A stretch of DNA of 64,000 nucleotides from Margaritifera margaritifera (taxonomy: Eukaryota; Mollusca; Bivalvia; Unionida; Margaritiferidae): the NCBI GenBank assembly GCA_029931535.1, contig JAQPZY010001436.1:2011001-2075000 (forward strand). Direction: 5' to 3'. Below, in pieces: positions 24,506 through 36,065 of this stretch (the stretch's first letter is position 1; each line of letters starts with the position of its first letter). The position numbers were made by a program, and so were the translations under genes. The notes under the pieces are model-generated. The model made no database searches. It worked only from the letters and a program-made list of their open reading frames with translations, and was not told the origin of the DNA.

Positions 24506-24938
24506 GACTAAGTTGGGATGCACTCGATCATTTGGCCCTGTTTGATAAGTTGCCTCACTGTGATCAAGTAACACTGTTTCACATGTGCCTGGAACATCTG
24601 GAACTTGTCCCAGTCACTTAGTTTATATCGATAGAATATGCTGTAATAAAACTTTTACTGTTCCAACTCTGACAAATTTAGACTAAATGCCTAAATTTAA
24701 ACTGTTTTGTGTATTTAAAAAATGTTAAAAAAGTAGTATATCTTTTTATTTATAAAATATATGAATACACTTCTTATCTTGAGCTCCTACATATATACCT
24801 CTATATGAAGATATCTGTCCATAACAATATAGATTTGTACTTTCCATTATAGACAGGTTTCACTTTTTCAGTAGTTGTTATTGTTTGTAATACAACATTT
24901 GGTAATGTTCATGTACATTCTTATATTGCAATTCACAG

Positions 24939-25010
24939 GTTATTGAATGTCTGAAAGAAAACCAGGATAAATTATCCAAAGAGTGCTTCAGAGTCATCTT
25001 TAAGCGAGAG
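24939..25010 (+). CDS. GLG1: GLG1 internal exon C
   Basis: A short exon of 72 nt (24 codons, phase 0 to 0) between 'aattcacag' and 'gttagt'. The peptide has VIECLKENQDKL, then SKECFRVIFKRE. The C-L-K-x-N block followed by a second Cys 12 residues later is the second half of a GLG1 repeat and parallels the vertebrate IIECLKEN segment. It continues exon B without a gap. The next exon is 17.1 kb away across the most element-rich intron of the window. Confidence 0.93.
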
Positions 25011-26285
25011 GTTAGTAGTATCATTTAGTATATTTTTACAGGCTTTGTAGTTTTTAGATATACATGCCTGCAGAATTTTCATACCATTTTCATACAACAT
25101 TTTCATTTTATTTTCAAGATTTAATTTTCATCAGTGACCAGTCTTTGAACATGGATCACATGATGATATGAACAGAATGTGACCAAAAGCACATTTCTTT
25201 CTGGTGCATCTTGTAAAGAAAATCAATGAAGTCATGTACACAAAAGCTATAAATAGAACTGGCATCTAAATTTACATTACTTACTCCTGACCCAAAGATC
25301 AGGAGCATTCAAGTGATTTGTGAACCATCTGGCCAGAGGTCAACGGTCAGACATGGTGTATCCAGACACTACAGTACAAAGCCCATAATCCAGATTCTAA
25401 TTATCAGAACTTTTCAGTCATTCACAGGCAGTACTTAAGTAATTATTTATTATTCAGATGTTATTATATTGATCTTCAGTCGGATTGAGTCCATGTGCCT
25501 CTGTATAGAGAGCTACTCTTCAATCTTGAACATCAGCTTTTGACTGTTTGAAATGGTAGGGCAAATGTTTGCCTACTGGATCTCATATGAGTTCAGCTTA
25601 CAGTTGACATTCACTTGCAATGAGGAGGTTTAAAGGAAAACAAACTGCTTGTGACATACCAATGTAAAATGCATGGAAAATTATATATTAGTTTTGTTTG
25701 ATATCACTTTTGTTAGGAATAGTTTCTCACTTTCTTTTCTGCAATTAGTGATTATCCCAATGCATAGGATGCCACCATATTTGTAAGCTCTTCACCTGTG
25801 AAAGCAGTAATACTCCATACTGTGACATTGCTAAATCCATGCTGGTTATGTGACAAGTCGTCGGTTGGTTCAAAGTGACTCAAAGTTATAGTAGATTTTA
25901 GTAAATTTGGAGATAATTTGGATATAATTTGATTTCATATTAAAAGTATGTCTTAGCATTAACTTGCAGTATCTTGATAACAATTTTAGTTTATATAATT
26001 CCAAAACTGTATTACAACATCACATCTGTACACCAGTGTATAGGCAGTAGAGCAGATTTGACCTAGTGACAACACAGTTGTATCCATCATGGCAACTGTT
26101 ATAGCCCAGCCCATTGACATAAAAGTTTGAAATTATTCAGCCATATCTTTAACATTGTAAAATAGATTTAAATAAAATTTTGTATATATTTCCATTCATA
26201 TTGTACATTCATTCAAGGCACAAATGAAAATTAGAGTTAGTTTTCCACGTGTGCAACTTCATACTGTATTTAGAGTAGTAGTTTC
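25011..26285. other. intron, nothing recognised
   Basis: AT-rich intron sequence after exon C without repeats or coding signals that I can support. Confidence 0.6.
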
Positions 26286-26905
26286 TTTCTATAGTATTTG
26301 CACACCCTCCCGTTTGTTTGTACCCCCCTACCAATTTTAAAAATGAAAAGCATTAAGGATATAAAAAATTCACAAAACTTAGTCATTACATTCATCAATT
26401 TATAATTTCTAACCTGATTGTCACAGGGGGTCCCTAACACTGGTCACTGTCCTATCCTGGTTTCTAGAACAGTCCATTTCAGTAAAAATTGTGTCGTCTG
26501 CATCCAACATTTGCAATGTCTAGTTTTAATATTTCTATAAAAAAATTGAAGAAATAAAAAGGAGAAACTCTTGCATACATGTATTCAAAGAGATATAACA
26601 CCTAAATTTATGGAATTTTTGAGATTATCAAAGACAGTGAACTACATCACATCTGCTGCTTGAAAACAAAGACTCGCCCATGCAAATATGGCGACTGTGT
26701 TACTAAAGAAACTCTCATTTGATTTGAAATGCCAGCAAGTTGACAGTGTTAGGGACCACCTGGCGACAATCAGGTTAGAAATTATAAATTGATGAATGAA
26801 ATGACTAAGTTTTGTGCATTTTTTATATCCTTGATGTGTTTCATTTTTAAAATCGTTAGTGGGGTACAAACAAATGGGAGTGTATGTGATTACTATAGAA
26901 TCAAT
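26286..26905. mobile_element. fold-back element with about 160-bp inverted arms
   Basis: The left arm (26286-26442) and right arm (26744-26905) are inverted copies. Shared landmarks include 'ttctatagta', 'tttgtttgtacccc', 'aaggatataaaaaa' and 'tttataatttctaacctgat', ending at 'tccctaacactg'. A 300-bp unrelated spacer lies between them. The structure resembles a fold-back element or large MITE with long TIRs. No transposase or clear target-site duplication is visible. The 106-codon minus frame across the right half follows the arm sequence and is probably meaningless. Confidence 0.8.
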
Positions 26906-27344
26906 GCTTACAATCTTATTAAAACAATTGAAGAGCTCTGTCTCCCAATTTGTCATAAACACTAACCATGCAGGAATTTTTCATTTGATAAAACATTGAA
27001 ATTTGTAAGAAGTAATGCAAGTCATTCATGAATATATCACAGATATTGAAACAATTACAAACTAAAGTTACACTCAATAGAAATATCAGTTATACCAATT
27101 CTTGTCAAATACCAATACTTGTCAATATAAACAGTCACCACTTGCCCTATCTCACATATATGATACTGAATATTGACTGTAAGGGAGACAAATTTCCATG
27201 GCTGATACCTGGATCTGCAAAGAGGTACATTATCTAGACCAAAAATCCATTCACTCCCAATGATGATATAACAGTCTTCTTAATCTACTTGGTATTTCAC
27301 CCACCTTCACTTTGGTTAGGGTTGAATAGCCCTAAGTGGTAGTA
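26906..27344. other. intron, nothing recognised
   Basis: AT-rich spacer between the fold-back element and the 66-bp minisatellite. Confidence 0.5.
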
Positions 27345-28195
27345 GTCTGAATATCAACCACAGCTTTGCCACCATTAATACACTTTATTAGTATAGTGCT
27401 CTGATAGGGAAAGTTGTTATCAACCACAGCTTTACCTCCATTAACACACATTATTAGCATAGTGCTCTGAGAGGAAAAGTTGTTATCAACCACAGCTTTA
27501 CCTCCATTAACACATTATTAGCATAGTGCTCTGAGAGGAAAAGTTGTTATCAACCACAGCTTTACCTCCATTAACACACATTATTAGCATAGTGCTCTGA
27601 GAGGAAAAGTTGTTATCAACCACAGCTTTACCTCCATTAACACACATTATTAGCATAGTGCTCTGAGAGGAAAAGTTGTTATCAACTGCAGCTTTACCTC
27701 CATTAACACGTATTATTAGTCTGGTGCTCTGACAGGGAAAGTTGTTATCAACCACAGCTTTACCTCCATTAACACATATTATTAGTCTAGTGCTCTGATA
27801 GAGAAAGTTGTTATCAACCACAGTTTTACTTCCATTAACACACATTATAGTGTAGTGCTCTGATAGAGAAAGTTGTTATCAACCACAGCTTTACACACAT
27901 TATAATCTAGTGCTCTGATAGAGAAAGTTGTTATCAACCACAGCTTTACTTCCATTAACACACATTATTAGTCTGTTTCTTTAATAGGAAAAGTTGTTAT
28001 CAACCACAGCTTTTCCTCCATTAACACACATTATTAGTCTAGTGCTCTGATAGAGAAAGTTGTTATCAACCACAGCTTTACACACATTATAGTCTAGTGC
28101 TCTGATAGAGAAAGTTGTTATCAACCAGAGCTTTACTTCCATTAACACACATTATTAGTCTGTTTCTTTGATAGGGAAAGCTGTTATCATCTTGA
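27345..28195. repeat. 66-bp minisatellite, about twelve units
   Basis: The unit is approximately 'aagttgttatcaaccacagc', 'tttacctccattaacacaca', 'ttattagcatagtgctctga', 'gaggaa'. Units at 27413-27670 are almost identical to each other; those further right are more variable and some are shortened to about 57 bp by loss of 'ttccattaa'. The period (22 codons) keeps a minus-strand frame open at 27507-27845, which is an artefact. Confidence 0.93.
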
Positions 28196-28339
28196 ATGGG
28201 TATAAGATATCAGTTGATCTAACAAAATACATTGCATCATGTCTGAATAATGGATGTCATGTATGAACAAGAGACGAATCAGTTTTTCTGATCATTGTAC
28301 TATACTGTGATGTTTTTTGTTCCCCACCATTTTGAAAAG

Positions 28340-28683
28340 AGTGGGGGATATAACATCTATGTTTCCATCCGTACATTTGTCATGAATTCATTTCCACTCA
28401 ATACCTTTAAAACCATTTGTGATTAAGGAATGAATATTTATGCATCATCATTAGTGTTGTGTACCTCATTGGGGGTCCTATCTTCAAGGTCAAGGTCACA
28501 GTTCAGTATTTTAAGTTTTTCATCACCCATTCCTTTTTGCTCAATAACTTTAAAGTCATTTGAGATTAAGGGATGAAACTTGATATACTTAAACAACATC
28601 ACTAGGTGTGTTGCAAACCACATTGCAGGTCCTAGCAGTGGCTCAGTATTTTATGTTTGACATCACACTTTTCCATGCTATAT
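28340..28683 (+). repeat. satellite family A, left part of an interrupted array
   Basis: Two monomers of family A. Two overlapping TCAAGGTCA sites occur at 28484-28498. The array stops at 28683 where the mariner relic begins and resumes at about 29935. Confidence 0.8.
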
Positions 28684-28689
28684 GAGGGG

Positions 28690-29790
28690 TACTTAATATT
28701 AGTGTGCTGTACAACAAAGTTCTTTATTAGTGAACAGTATGTCACTACATCCTCTCAAAGTACTCCCCATATACCTCTGCAGACTTTTTCAGTCGGATTA
28801 TCCAATTATTAAATGCCATTTTGTATTCACTCTCCGGTATGCTGGAAAACTGCACTTCCAACCACATGGCAGCTTTCAAATCATCTGCCCCTCAGTGAAT
28901 CTTTGATAAAGGATTCAACTCAAATTCACTTTGAGCTAAATCAGGGCTGTATGAAGGATGTTGCAAAGCTTGGAAGCCATTCTCCTTAAGGAAGTCAGTC
29001 ACAACAGCGGATTTATGTGCCAGTGTGTTGTCATTGAGTAGATGGATACCCCGGGTACCAGTGTACGGACAGGTGGTTTGGTAGTGTTCCACAACTTTTG
29101 GCAACACTTTGGAGGTATCATAATGTTTGAGTGACACTAGCAGAGTCAGTCACAGGTACCTGTACATACAGGCTTTTGCATCAGAAAGTATAAAACTCTT
29201 TTGACAGTCCAGCTATATAGAGTGATTTGTGGTCTCAGCTCATTGTCTCCGACTTTATTAGTTTCTCTTGAGTCAGGTTCAGAAAAGTAAATCCATGTTT
29301 CATCACGTATGACAATCTCATTCAAATGTTTCTGGTCACTCTTTTCATATCTGGCAAGTACATGTAGCTGTTTGGTGATCCCAACCCAAGTCGTTTTTTG
29401 ATTAGCTGTAAACAGATGAGCTTTAAATGATTCTTCAGCATATTAAAAACAACTAAAGAAGTAATGCCCATGATAATAGAAATATCTTCCACTTTGTATT
29501 GAGCATTTTCATCAGATACCTCCTTCACAGCAGCCACTTCTCACTCACCAATCGCAGACATTGGTCTTCCAAGACATTGATCATCTTCCATAGATTTGCG
29601 ACCATCCTTAAAGTGATGAAAACACCCCAGAATTGTTGGATATGACAAAGAATTGCATATGCAAACATCATTCAAGTTGACCATGATATCAGTGGGAAAG
29701 TGCCCTAAGAGTGCCTGGATTTTACAGTATGCTCTTTGCACAGTAGCAGAAATGTTCGTCTCTGACATTTTTACATCACCGTCATTTACC
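28690..29790 (-). pseudogene. mariner-family transposase relic
   Basis: Read on the minus strand, this keeps a transposase in pieces. At 29541-29768 a FKDGRKSMEDD segment followed by GRPMSA matches the N-terminal GR(ESV)EDD...GRP block of mariner proteins. At 29322-29537 there is a degraded helix-turn-helix and linker. At 28892-29137 an HLLNDNTLAHKS segment matches the second catalytic Asp block, and HPSYSPDLAQSEF matches the signature around the third. The third-Asp position reads Glu or is lost (QSEF where PCDFF or PSDFF is usual). Frameshifts separate the pieces and the C-terminus is missing. It is dead. It splits a satellite A array. Confidence 0.85.
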
Positions 29791-29934
29791 TGTCTTACGT
29801 CACATGCATATATCTACAGGTGTTTCTGCATGCTGCCTGTGCAGCTGAAGATCAGTTTTATTGAACATTATTTTATTTATCAATCATTGTTAAATTTATT
29901 GATAGGTTCAAAGAAACAACAAATATTCAGAACT

Positions 29935-30400
29935 TTTCAAATACCGCATGTAACTTTACAGCTGTTTGAGATTAAGGTAAGGGGTCAATGTCATTGTGTT
30001 GAATTTGCCATTATACTTTACTAGACAGTCTATAATTTTAGAGACATTTGAGATGTAGGGATGAAATTTGTGTCATCACTAAAAGATGTGTTGCATACCA
30101 CATTGGGGGTTATATCTTCAAGGTCAAACTCACAAGTTTTATATTTTAGGCTTCAGTCACCTTTGTCCTTCTGCTTTCAAACTTAACAGCTGTTTAAGAT
30201 ACATGGATGAAACTTGGTATACACTTGTGCTTCGTAGTTTGATGTCATCTGATGTATCACAATCAAAGTTTTATATTCAAGTTCAAGGTCACTGATACTG
30301 TGTTTTTAAAACTCTTTCCTGCAATTGATTTTAATGCCCTTTGAGATATGGCAATGAAACTTGGTTACTTTCCATGTCTACCCAGTAACTTTATACTGTA
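29935..30400 (+). repeat. satellite family A, right part of an interrupted array
   Basis: Monomers recognisable by 'cacattgggggttatatctt', 'caaggtcaaactcac', 'gatgaaacttggtatacact' and 'ttcaaggtcactgata'. This is the continuation of 28340-28683 on the far side of the mariner relic. Confidence 0.75.
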
Positions 30401-31036
30401 TTTCATGTAATATTTTGTACCCTTTAAAATTTTGTACACAGTTGAGTTATAAAAGTCATAATTATTTGTTTGTACTAAATTTTTTCGTACATAGAAGTTA
30501 GTTTTAAAATTGAAAATGTATAATTTTTCATACAAATGAAGTCTAAAATCTAAAGATTGATGTGCTTGAGAATTAATACATACGAATTTGTAAAACAAGA
30601 AATGTCCAAAATAAAGCAGATCTGTACTGAAAATCTGTTCTATGTACATTAAGCTGAAATTACTACCATAACTTTGGCTATTTTGTACATCTAAATCCTC
30701 AGGTATAGATCTTTCCAATCATGTTAATTACAATACTTCAATTCTTCCGGTCCACAAATCTTTTTATAAATCATAATTAAATAGTTTCCATTATTATAAG
30801 TGAGTTAGTGCCTTTTTTCATAATGACATGATGATTCTGTACACATGAGCTTTGTGTTACAGAAATCAAAGAACCTTATAAGTGAAAACAATAAGGTTAA
30901 ACACTAAGGACCTAATGAACTAGCTTAATATATGTTCCATTTGAGTGGTGATATATGAGTATCAATATGTAACGCTTGTGCGAATTATTCATAACAACAG
31001 ATCACATCTGCAGTTTCAAAATCTGTAACTACCGTA
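30401..31036. other. intron, nothing recognised
   Basis: AT-rich spacer before the hAT element. The 117-codon minus frame at 30365-30718 shows no domain. Confidence 0.5.
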
Positions 31037-33277
31037 CATACCTGCCAACCATTATGCTTTTGGCGTAATCATTACGCTATTTTTCACTGAATTACGTCTT
31101 ACGCTTGCATTTATATAGATTACGCTTTTTCGTTTACAAATAATTTTTTTTAAAAATATATACAAATAAAGCAATAAAAAGTTGTATTCTCGTTTTTATT
31201 AACAGCTCATTAATCCCACACATCATATTCCAGAAAAGAAGGCTTCTGCGTAACTATCGTATAAGAGTACACATGACCATCTTAGACCTAAATGCACTTT
31301 CCAAAAGTACACTATCATTATGTTCTATTTATAGCAGATGTCACATTTCCAATAAAACACACCGGTTAAATACTTTTAAACCCAAAGATTCAAAGATGAA
31401 TACATGGATGACGTAATACAGCACTCCAGTCTGGGGCAGCATCATGCCCGATGCAAGCTCTGTGGGACGGATTTTATGATCGGTCATGGTGGTAAATTTG
31501 ATGTGGAAAAACACTTGAAAACAAAGAAGCACATCGAATTAGCCAATATCACTAATTCGAATACTAAAGTAACTGCCTTTTTACAGCAAAATTCCAGAAG
31601 AGACACGAGTGTAATAAATGCAGAGGTGTTATTTACCGAGTTCTTAATAGAACACGGACTTCCCCTAGCAGTAGCAGACCATGCTGGTCCTTTATTTAAA
31701 CGGATGTTCCCAGATTCCAAAATTGCAGAAAAATATGCATGTGCAAGAACAAAAACATCTAATATTGTTCAGTGTTTATCAAAAGATACTTCACAGAAAA
31801 TAGCAGAGGCCATGAAAATTGGACCATATAGTGTTGCTACAGACGGGAGTAGTGATTACGATGACGAAAATTTGTACCCTATCTGTGTTAGATACTTTGA
31901 TAATGAAAAAGGCAAAGTCATGAGTGTTCTTCTTTCCTTACCAGAATTGATGGTAGCTTCCACAGGAGAAAACATTTTGAAAAAACAACATAAGTTGGCA
32001 GAACTGTATGGGGTTTTCTGCTGACAATGCATCAGTTATGACTGGAATTCATAAAGGAGTTGCATCCTACATTTTGAAAACATCTCCATCATTTTATGTA
32101 ACAGGTTGTCCCTGTCGTTTGATGCACCTTGCTGCAGGAAAGGCTGCAGATAAATTAGAAGTAGATATTGGTAGTCTGTCAATTGACATATACTATTATT
32201 TGGAGAAAAGTAGTAAAAGGAAACGGGCACTCAAGCTGTTGCAAGATGAGTTTGATCTTGAAGATTATAAAATTATAAAGCATGTGTGTACAAGATGGTT
32301 ATCTCTTGGCAAATGTATTGGCCGTTTACTTGAGCTTTGGACAGTTCTGCTAGCTTTCTTTCAAAAGGAAAGTGAGTCTGCAGAGAGAAACAGGGAAAAA
32401 AGAGTGAAGAAGAGTAACACTAAAGCAAAGTCTGTAAGAAGTCAGAAGAGAAAAGGAGATAAATGTAAAGGTAGAAGTAATAAAGAGGATGAGTCATCAG
32501 AAAGAAAGAAATTTAAATCTATGGAAATTCCCATATGGAGATGAAGTGCTTTTAAATGCTTCATTTGCTGATGTAAATGAGAGACAGTCAAAAAGCTTTA
32601 AGAGTGTCAGATTCTTTGTTAAGAGATATCCCTTTATATTGCCTCCTTCATCTACTTTGGATCATCTGGAAGGAGAATTCCTAAAGTATCAAGTCGACAT
32701 TCTACCTGACAGTGTACTTCTTGCAGACAGAGTTGATGTACAATGGCACCTTATTTCCCAGCTAAAAGATCCAGCAACTGGAAGACATAAATTTCCTCTT
32801 CTGTGTCAGTTTATGAAAGGAATATTGGTTCTTTACCATTCTAATGCTGACTGTGAGAGATTGTTCAGTATTGTCAAGAAAATTAAAACCGAATTTAGAT
32901 CCAGTCTCAGTAAGCCAGTGCTTAGTGCTCTACTGGTGTGCAAAACATTCATGGTAGCAGCTGGTGAGAAGTGTTTTGAATTGCAGCATGACAGTTTGTT
33001 GCTTTCTAAAGCTAAAAGTGCTACATATGAAAACTTGAAGCAGTATGTTTTTAGAAGAGAACAAGACCAGAGGATTAAATAAACACCTGTAAATATGTTT
33101 ATCATGTACTGATCCATTTATATTGTGTCCATTTTTGTACAAGGACTGGAACTAGCTGCTGATTCAGGTTAGTAGAAAATATAGCATATTATATGTAGAT
33201 TACTCTTTTTTTTGCTTGGATTACTCTTTTTGTCCACTTGGATTACACTTTTGCCTCTCAGGGGGTTGGCAGGTATG
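31037..33277 (+). mobile_element. hAT DNA transposon, 2.24 kb, nearly complete
   Basis: Perfect 14-bp terminal inverted repeats, CATACCTGCCAACC at 31037-31050 and GGTTGGCAGGTATG at 33264-33277, enclose one transposase reading from left to right. The flanks ccgta and ctgta could be a 5-bp target-site duplication with one mismatch; no 8-bp duplication is seen. Subterminal 'attacgc' and 'gattactctttt'-like motifs recur several times inside both ends (31060-31130 and 33195-33250), as expected for transposase binding sites. It sits in the 17-kb intron between GLG1 exons C and D. Confidence 0.92.
31404..33082 (+). pseudogene. hAT transposase with two frameshifts
   Basis: Three consecutive + frames make one protein. 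Piece 1 (31404-32024) has a C17-x2-C20...H37-x5-H43 zinc finger and the first catalytic Asp in VATDGSSD (residue 147). Piece 2 (32008-32544) begins FSADNAS with the second Asp, then a helical region and a Lys/Arg-rich stretch (32380-32510). Piece 3 (32489-33082) carries the conserved Trp (DVQWHL) and the C-terminal hAT dimerisation block NADCERLFSIVKK with the third acidic residue. Frame changes occur near ggggtttt at 32011-32020 and near a GAAA run at about 32500. Upstream the frame is open for a dozen codons before a TAA, so the start at 31404 is uncertain. All three catalytic residues are intact. Confidence 0.88.
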
Positions 33278-33946
33278 CTGTACATGTACCAATATTGATT
33301 TATCTTTTCTATAGAGCCCACATTAAATCCCACCTTTATTCCTTAGGTTCAACTCTTAAGGCAATAAACACTGCTTACTAATCAGCGTATTTACTTTTAA
33401 TTAGCTTTATGGACATGTGCTGCTGGGTATATATTCTCAATCTTTCTTTGTTTCATTTAATGATGTTTATTTATGTTAATGTATATGGTGCTGTGTAACG
33501 ATAGGTAATGCCAGGTGCTTACTCATGTAAGTTTCTCAACCAGTGATACCTTTTGTTCTCACTGACAGAAGTGTCAGAGATTTGAATTCAAAGTAACAAC
33601 TAGCATGAGCAAAGATCAAACCAAATGCCGCCTGACTACAGGAAGCACATGCACTTACTGATAAATGGTAATCTTATTTGGTGGGAATGGAAATGTCATT
33701 GTACTTGCAAAGAAAACAACACAGCATGCTAAATGGTCATTCTTAGGATTTAAACTAAATGGAGTATATATGAATATAAATATTGTGAATATTTAAATAT
33801 AAATTATATATCTTTGAAACTGAAGAAGTATGGTATGTATTTTTATAATTTCCATTTACTATTTTATTACTGTTTTCTCTCTTTGACAAAAGCTTCAGCT
33901 AAATGGAGGCAGTACATTGAGCAAAATAGCATGAAGAAAGACTTAA

Positions 33947-34009
<63 letters not shown>

Positions 34010-34777
34010 GGGGGCATATTTTAATTCAACCACAAGGTGCAAGAAGAAAAATGTGTGATGGAATACCTATGTCCATGTCATGGATATTCATTTTCTAACT
34101 TGTCTATTCCAATTCACACATGTAAGCAAATTTAAGCAACATTTTATATTAGTGCATGATGCTTATGTCTGATGCACAGGAATTTAATACTGATGATCAT
34201 CTGAATATTTTGTAATCCTTCTCAGTGTCAGGTCCTATATTTTCTCCAAAATGACAATTATTTTTTTTACACATTATTTTTGTACTTTGAAAAACATTAA
34301 TTTTTCAGTTATGAAAACTTACATGAAATAGGGTAGTCATATTTCATTATTGTGAACCTTTGTGACTTCACCATGGTAGGCAGGGGACAAAGTTCACTGA
34401 ATTTGCTTGTATTATATATCTTTAAAGAAGATACATTTATTGAAATGAAATGTTGGATATACTTTTAATAGAGTTAGAAAATAAATGATAGGTAATAAGG
34501 CACTATATAAAGCTTATGGATGTGCTGCCCTATTTCTGGATACACAACACACATGTATCTTGAGTGTGTTTTTATTTTTACTTTACTTGATGTCAGTGTC
34601 AATAATTCAAATCATCCATTTTGGAGAATTTTGTGGACATATGGTTGATAGTGATTCATGAGGTTTGTGTGCCCAAGCATATCACTGAAAATATTTCACT
34701 TTCAAACTGGGTGCAGACTGTGTAACTTCGAGACATTCTGCAATCTCTACATGACAGCTGTTGGGTGGTTTCTTTTT
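33278..34777. other. intron with one microsatellite
   Basis: No gene or named repeat apart from the CT tract at 33951-34007. A 94-codon frame at 33814-34098 is held open by the CT tract. Confidence 0.5.
33951..34007. repeat. (CT)n microsatellite, 57 bp
   Basis: Uninterrupted CT dinucleotides, likely polymorphic in length. Confidence 0.97.
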
Positions 34778-35580
34778 TATATGCCCACTATAAGGCAGAG
34801 CATATTATGTTTTGATGTTGTCTGCCCATCTGTCTGTCTGTCCATCTGTTCCCTGTTTTGTTTCCACACAATAAGACTTGATTTCTCCACCATCTACTAT
34901 TACCAAACTTTGTAAGTAGCTTCCATATGGGGCAAGCAAGAAAGAAGAAAAATATTTCCACACTATAGCCTAACTTGTTTACCTGATACCTTTTCCAAAT
35001 TTTGTAATGCATTGCATTTGAGATAAGAACAACACCTATTGATTTTGGGGCCAAAAGGCTAAATCAAAGGGTAAGGCCACAGTGACTTGGAAGAAAAATG
35101 GTTTCTGCATGAGTTCTTTATCACCCTTAACAAATTTTTCATGGATGGCTTGCATTACAGTAAAGGAAGACAAACATTCATTTTGGGGTCAAAAAGGTCA
35201 GTGATCACGGTCACAGTCACAAAGAAGGAAACATTATTTCCACTAAACACTGTAAGTTCTGTACCACATATATTGACTAAACTTTGTAGATGGCTTGCAT
35301 TTGAGTCAAGAAATACACCTATTGATTTTGAAGCTAAAAGATAAATCGTTAAGGTCAGAGGGACTCCAAAAAGGAAAACAGTTTCCACAAAATAATGCAA
35401 CTCTTATGCTACACACTAGGACCAAACATTGTGGATGGCTTACACTTGAGACAAGAAAGGCTTCTATCAATTTTGGAGTCAATAGGTTAAAGGTCAGTGT
35501 CACTGAGACTGAAAGAAGAAAAAATTTTGACATGGTGGGCATATACTGTGCTATTTTAGGTACTCTTGTTTATAAAAAGA
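34778..35580 (+). repeat. satellite family B element with inverted ends
   Basis: About five monomers of family B. The left edge is tatatgcccac (34778-34788) and the right part holds its inverse gtgggcatata (35535-35545), followed by 'ctgtgctattttaggtactc' and 'ttgtt'. The 5' leader 'taaggcagagcatattatg' also begins the array at about 47230. The block therefore looks like a dispersed unit with its own ends rather than a simple satellite. A DR1-like AGGTTA-A-AGGTCA lies at 35484-35496. Confidence 0.75.
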
Positions 35581-35602
35581 TGTCTGCTTGCAGAAGAATG
35601 TG

Positions 35603-35840
35603 TTTGTTTTGTTTTGTGGGGTTAAACACCATTTTTCAGCACATGATAGGGCATACATGGTGGCCATTATATTTGGTGAAGGAAGAACCTGGAAAGAACC
35701 ACTGATCCACGGGAAGCTATTGGCAAGCTTTCTTACATACCCACATTGGCTGAGTCGAGAATCAGACTCATGATGACAGGTGAGCTGTGTAAGTGATCTG
35801 TAAAGGTGAGCGCCTTAGACCACTTGGCCTCCTGGGGCCC
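35603..35840 (-). mobile_element. tRNA-type SINE with 14-bp target-site duplication
   Basis: Perfect 14-bp direct repeats tgcagaagaatgtg flank it at 35589-35602 and 35841-35854. On the minus strand it starts GGGGCCCCAGGAGGCC, then a box A-like AGTGGTCTAAGGCG, a box B-like GAGTCTGATTCTCG, and ends in an A-rich AAACAAAACAAA tail. The body contains the complement of 'ggggttaaacaccatttttc'. Features fit a SINE inserted by LINE-type target-primed reverse transcription. Confidence 0.85.
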
Positions 35841-35872
35841 TGCAGAAGAATGTGATTTTATATAAGTATGTA

Positions 35873-36065
35873 CAGTCAAACCTGTCCTAATGGTCACCTT
35901 TACTCAGTGGTCACCTGTTCACAATGGCCATTCTAATTGTCCCCCTGCAAGTTTCCTGTATGTAATGGTCACCTGCCTTCCACGGTCAGCAGCCAGGTAG
36001 TTCCTAATTGAACAACGGTTTCTCCCTGCCTTAAGTGGTCACTGGTACATATCTACAGTGACCGC
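35873..36065. repeat. pogo-like terminal fragment rich in ggtcacc motifs
   Basis: It starts tacagtcaaacctgtcctaa and has several 'tggtcacc' repeats (35893, 35910, 35966, 36036). This resembles the end of the pogo-like element at 37232. A related fragment lies at 41975-42060. No matching opposite terminus was found. Confidence 0.4.

Noticed and set aside
26642..26962. 106-codon minus-strand frame
   Set aside because: It overlaps one arm of the fold-back element and shows no domain; probably chance.
27507..27845. 112-codon repetitive minus-strand frame
   Set aside because: It is the 66-bp (22-codon) minisatellite translated; there is no start context or flanking coding sequence.
27345..28195. 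CRISPR-like regular repeat array
   Set aside because: Units are contiguous with no unique spacers, in animal intron sequence; it is a minisatellite.
29653..30024. 123-codon plus-strand frame
   Set aside because: Antisense shadow of the mariner transposase N-terminus, running into satellite A.
31029..33285. 8-bp target-site duplication for the first hAT element
   Set aside because: ctaccgta and ctgtacat do not match; only a 5-bp ccgta/ctgta near-match is tenable, so no 8-bp duplication was claimed.
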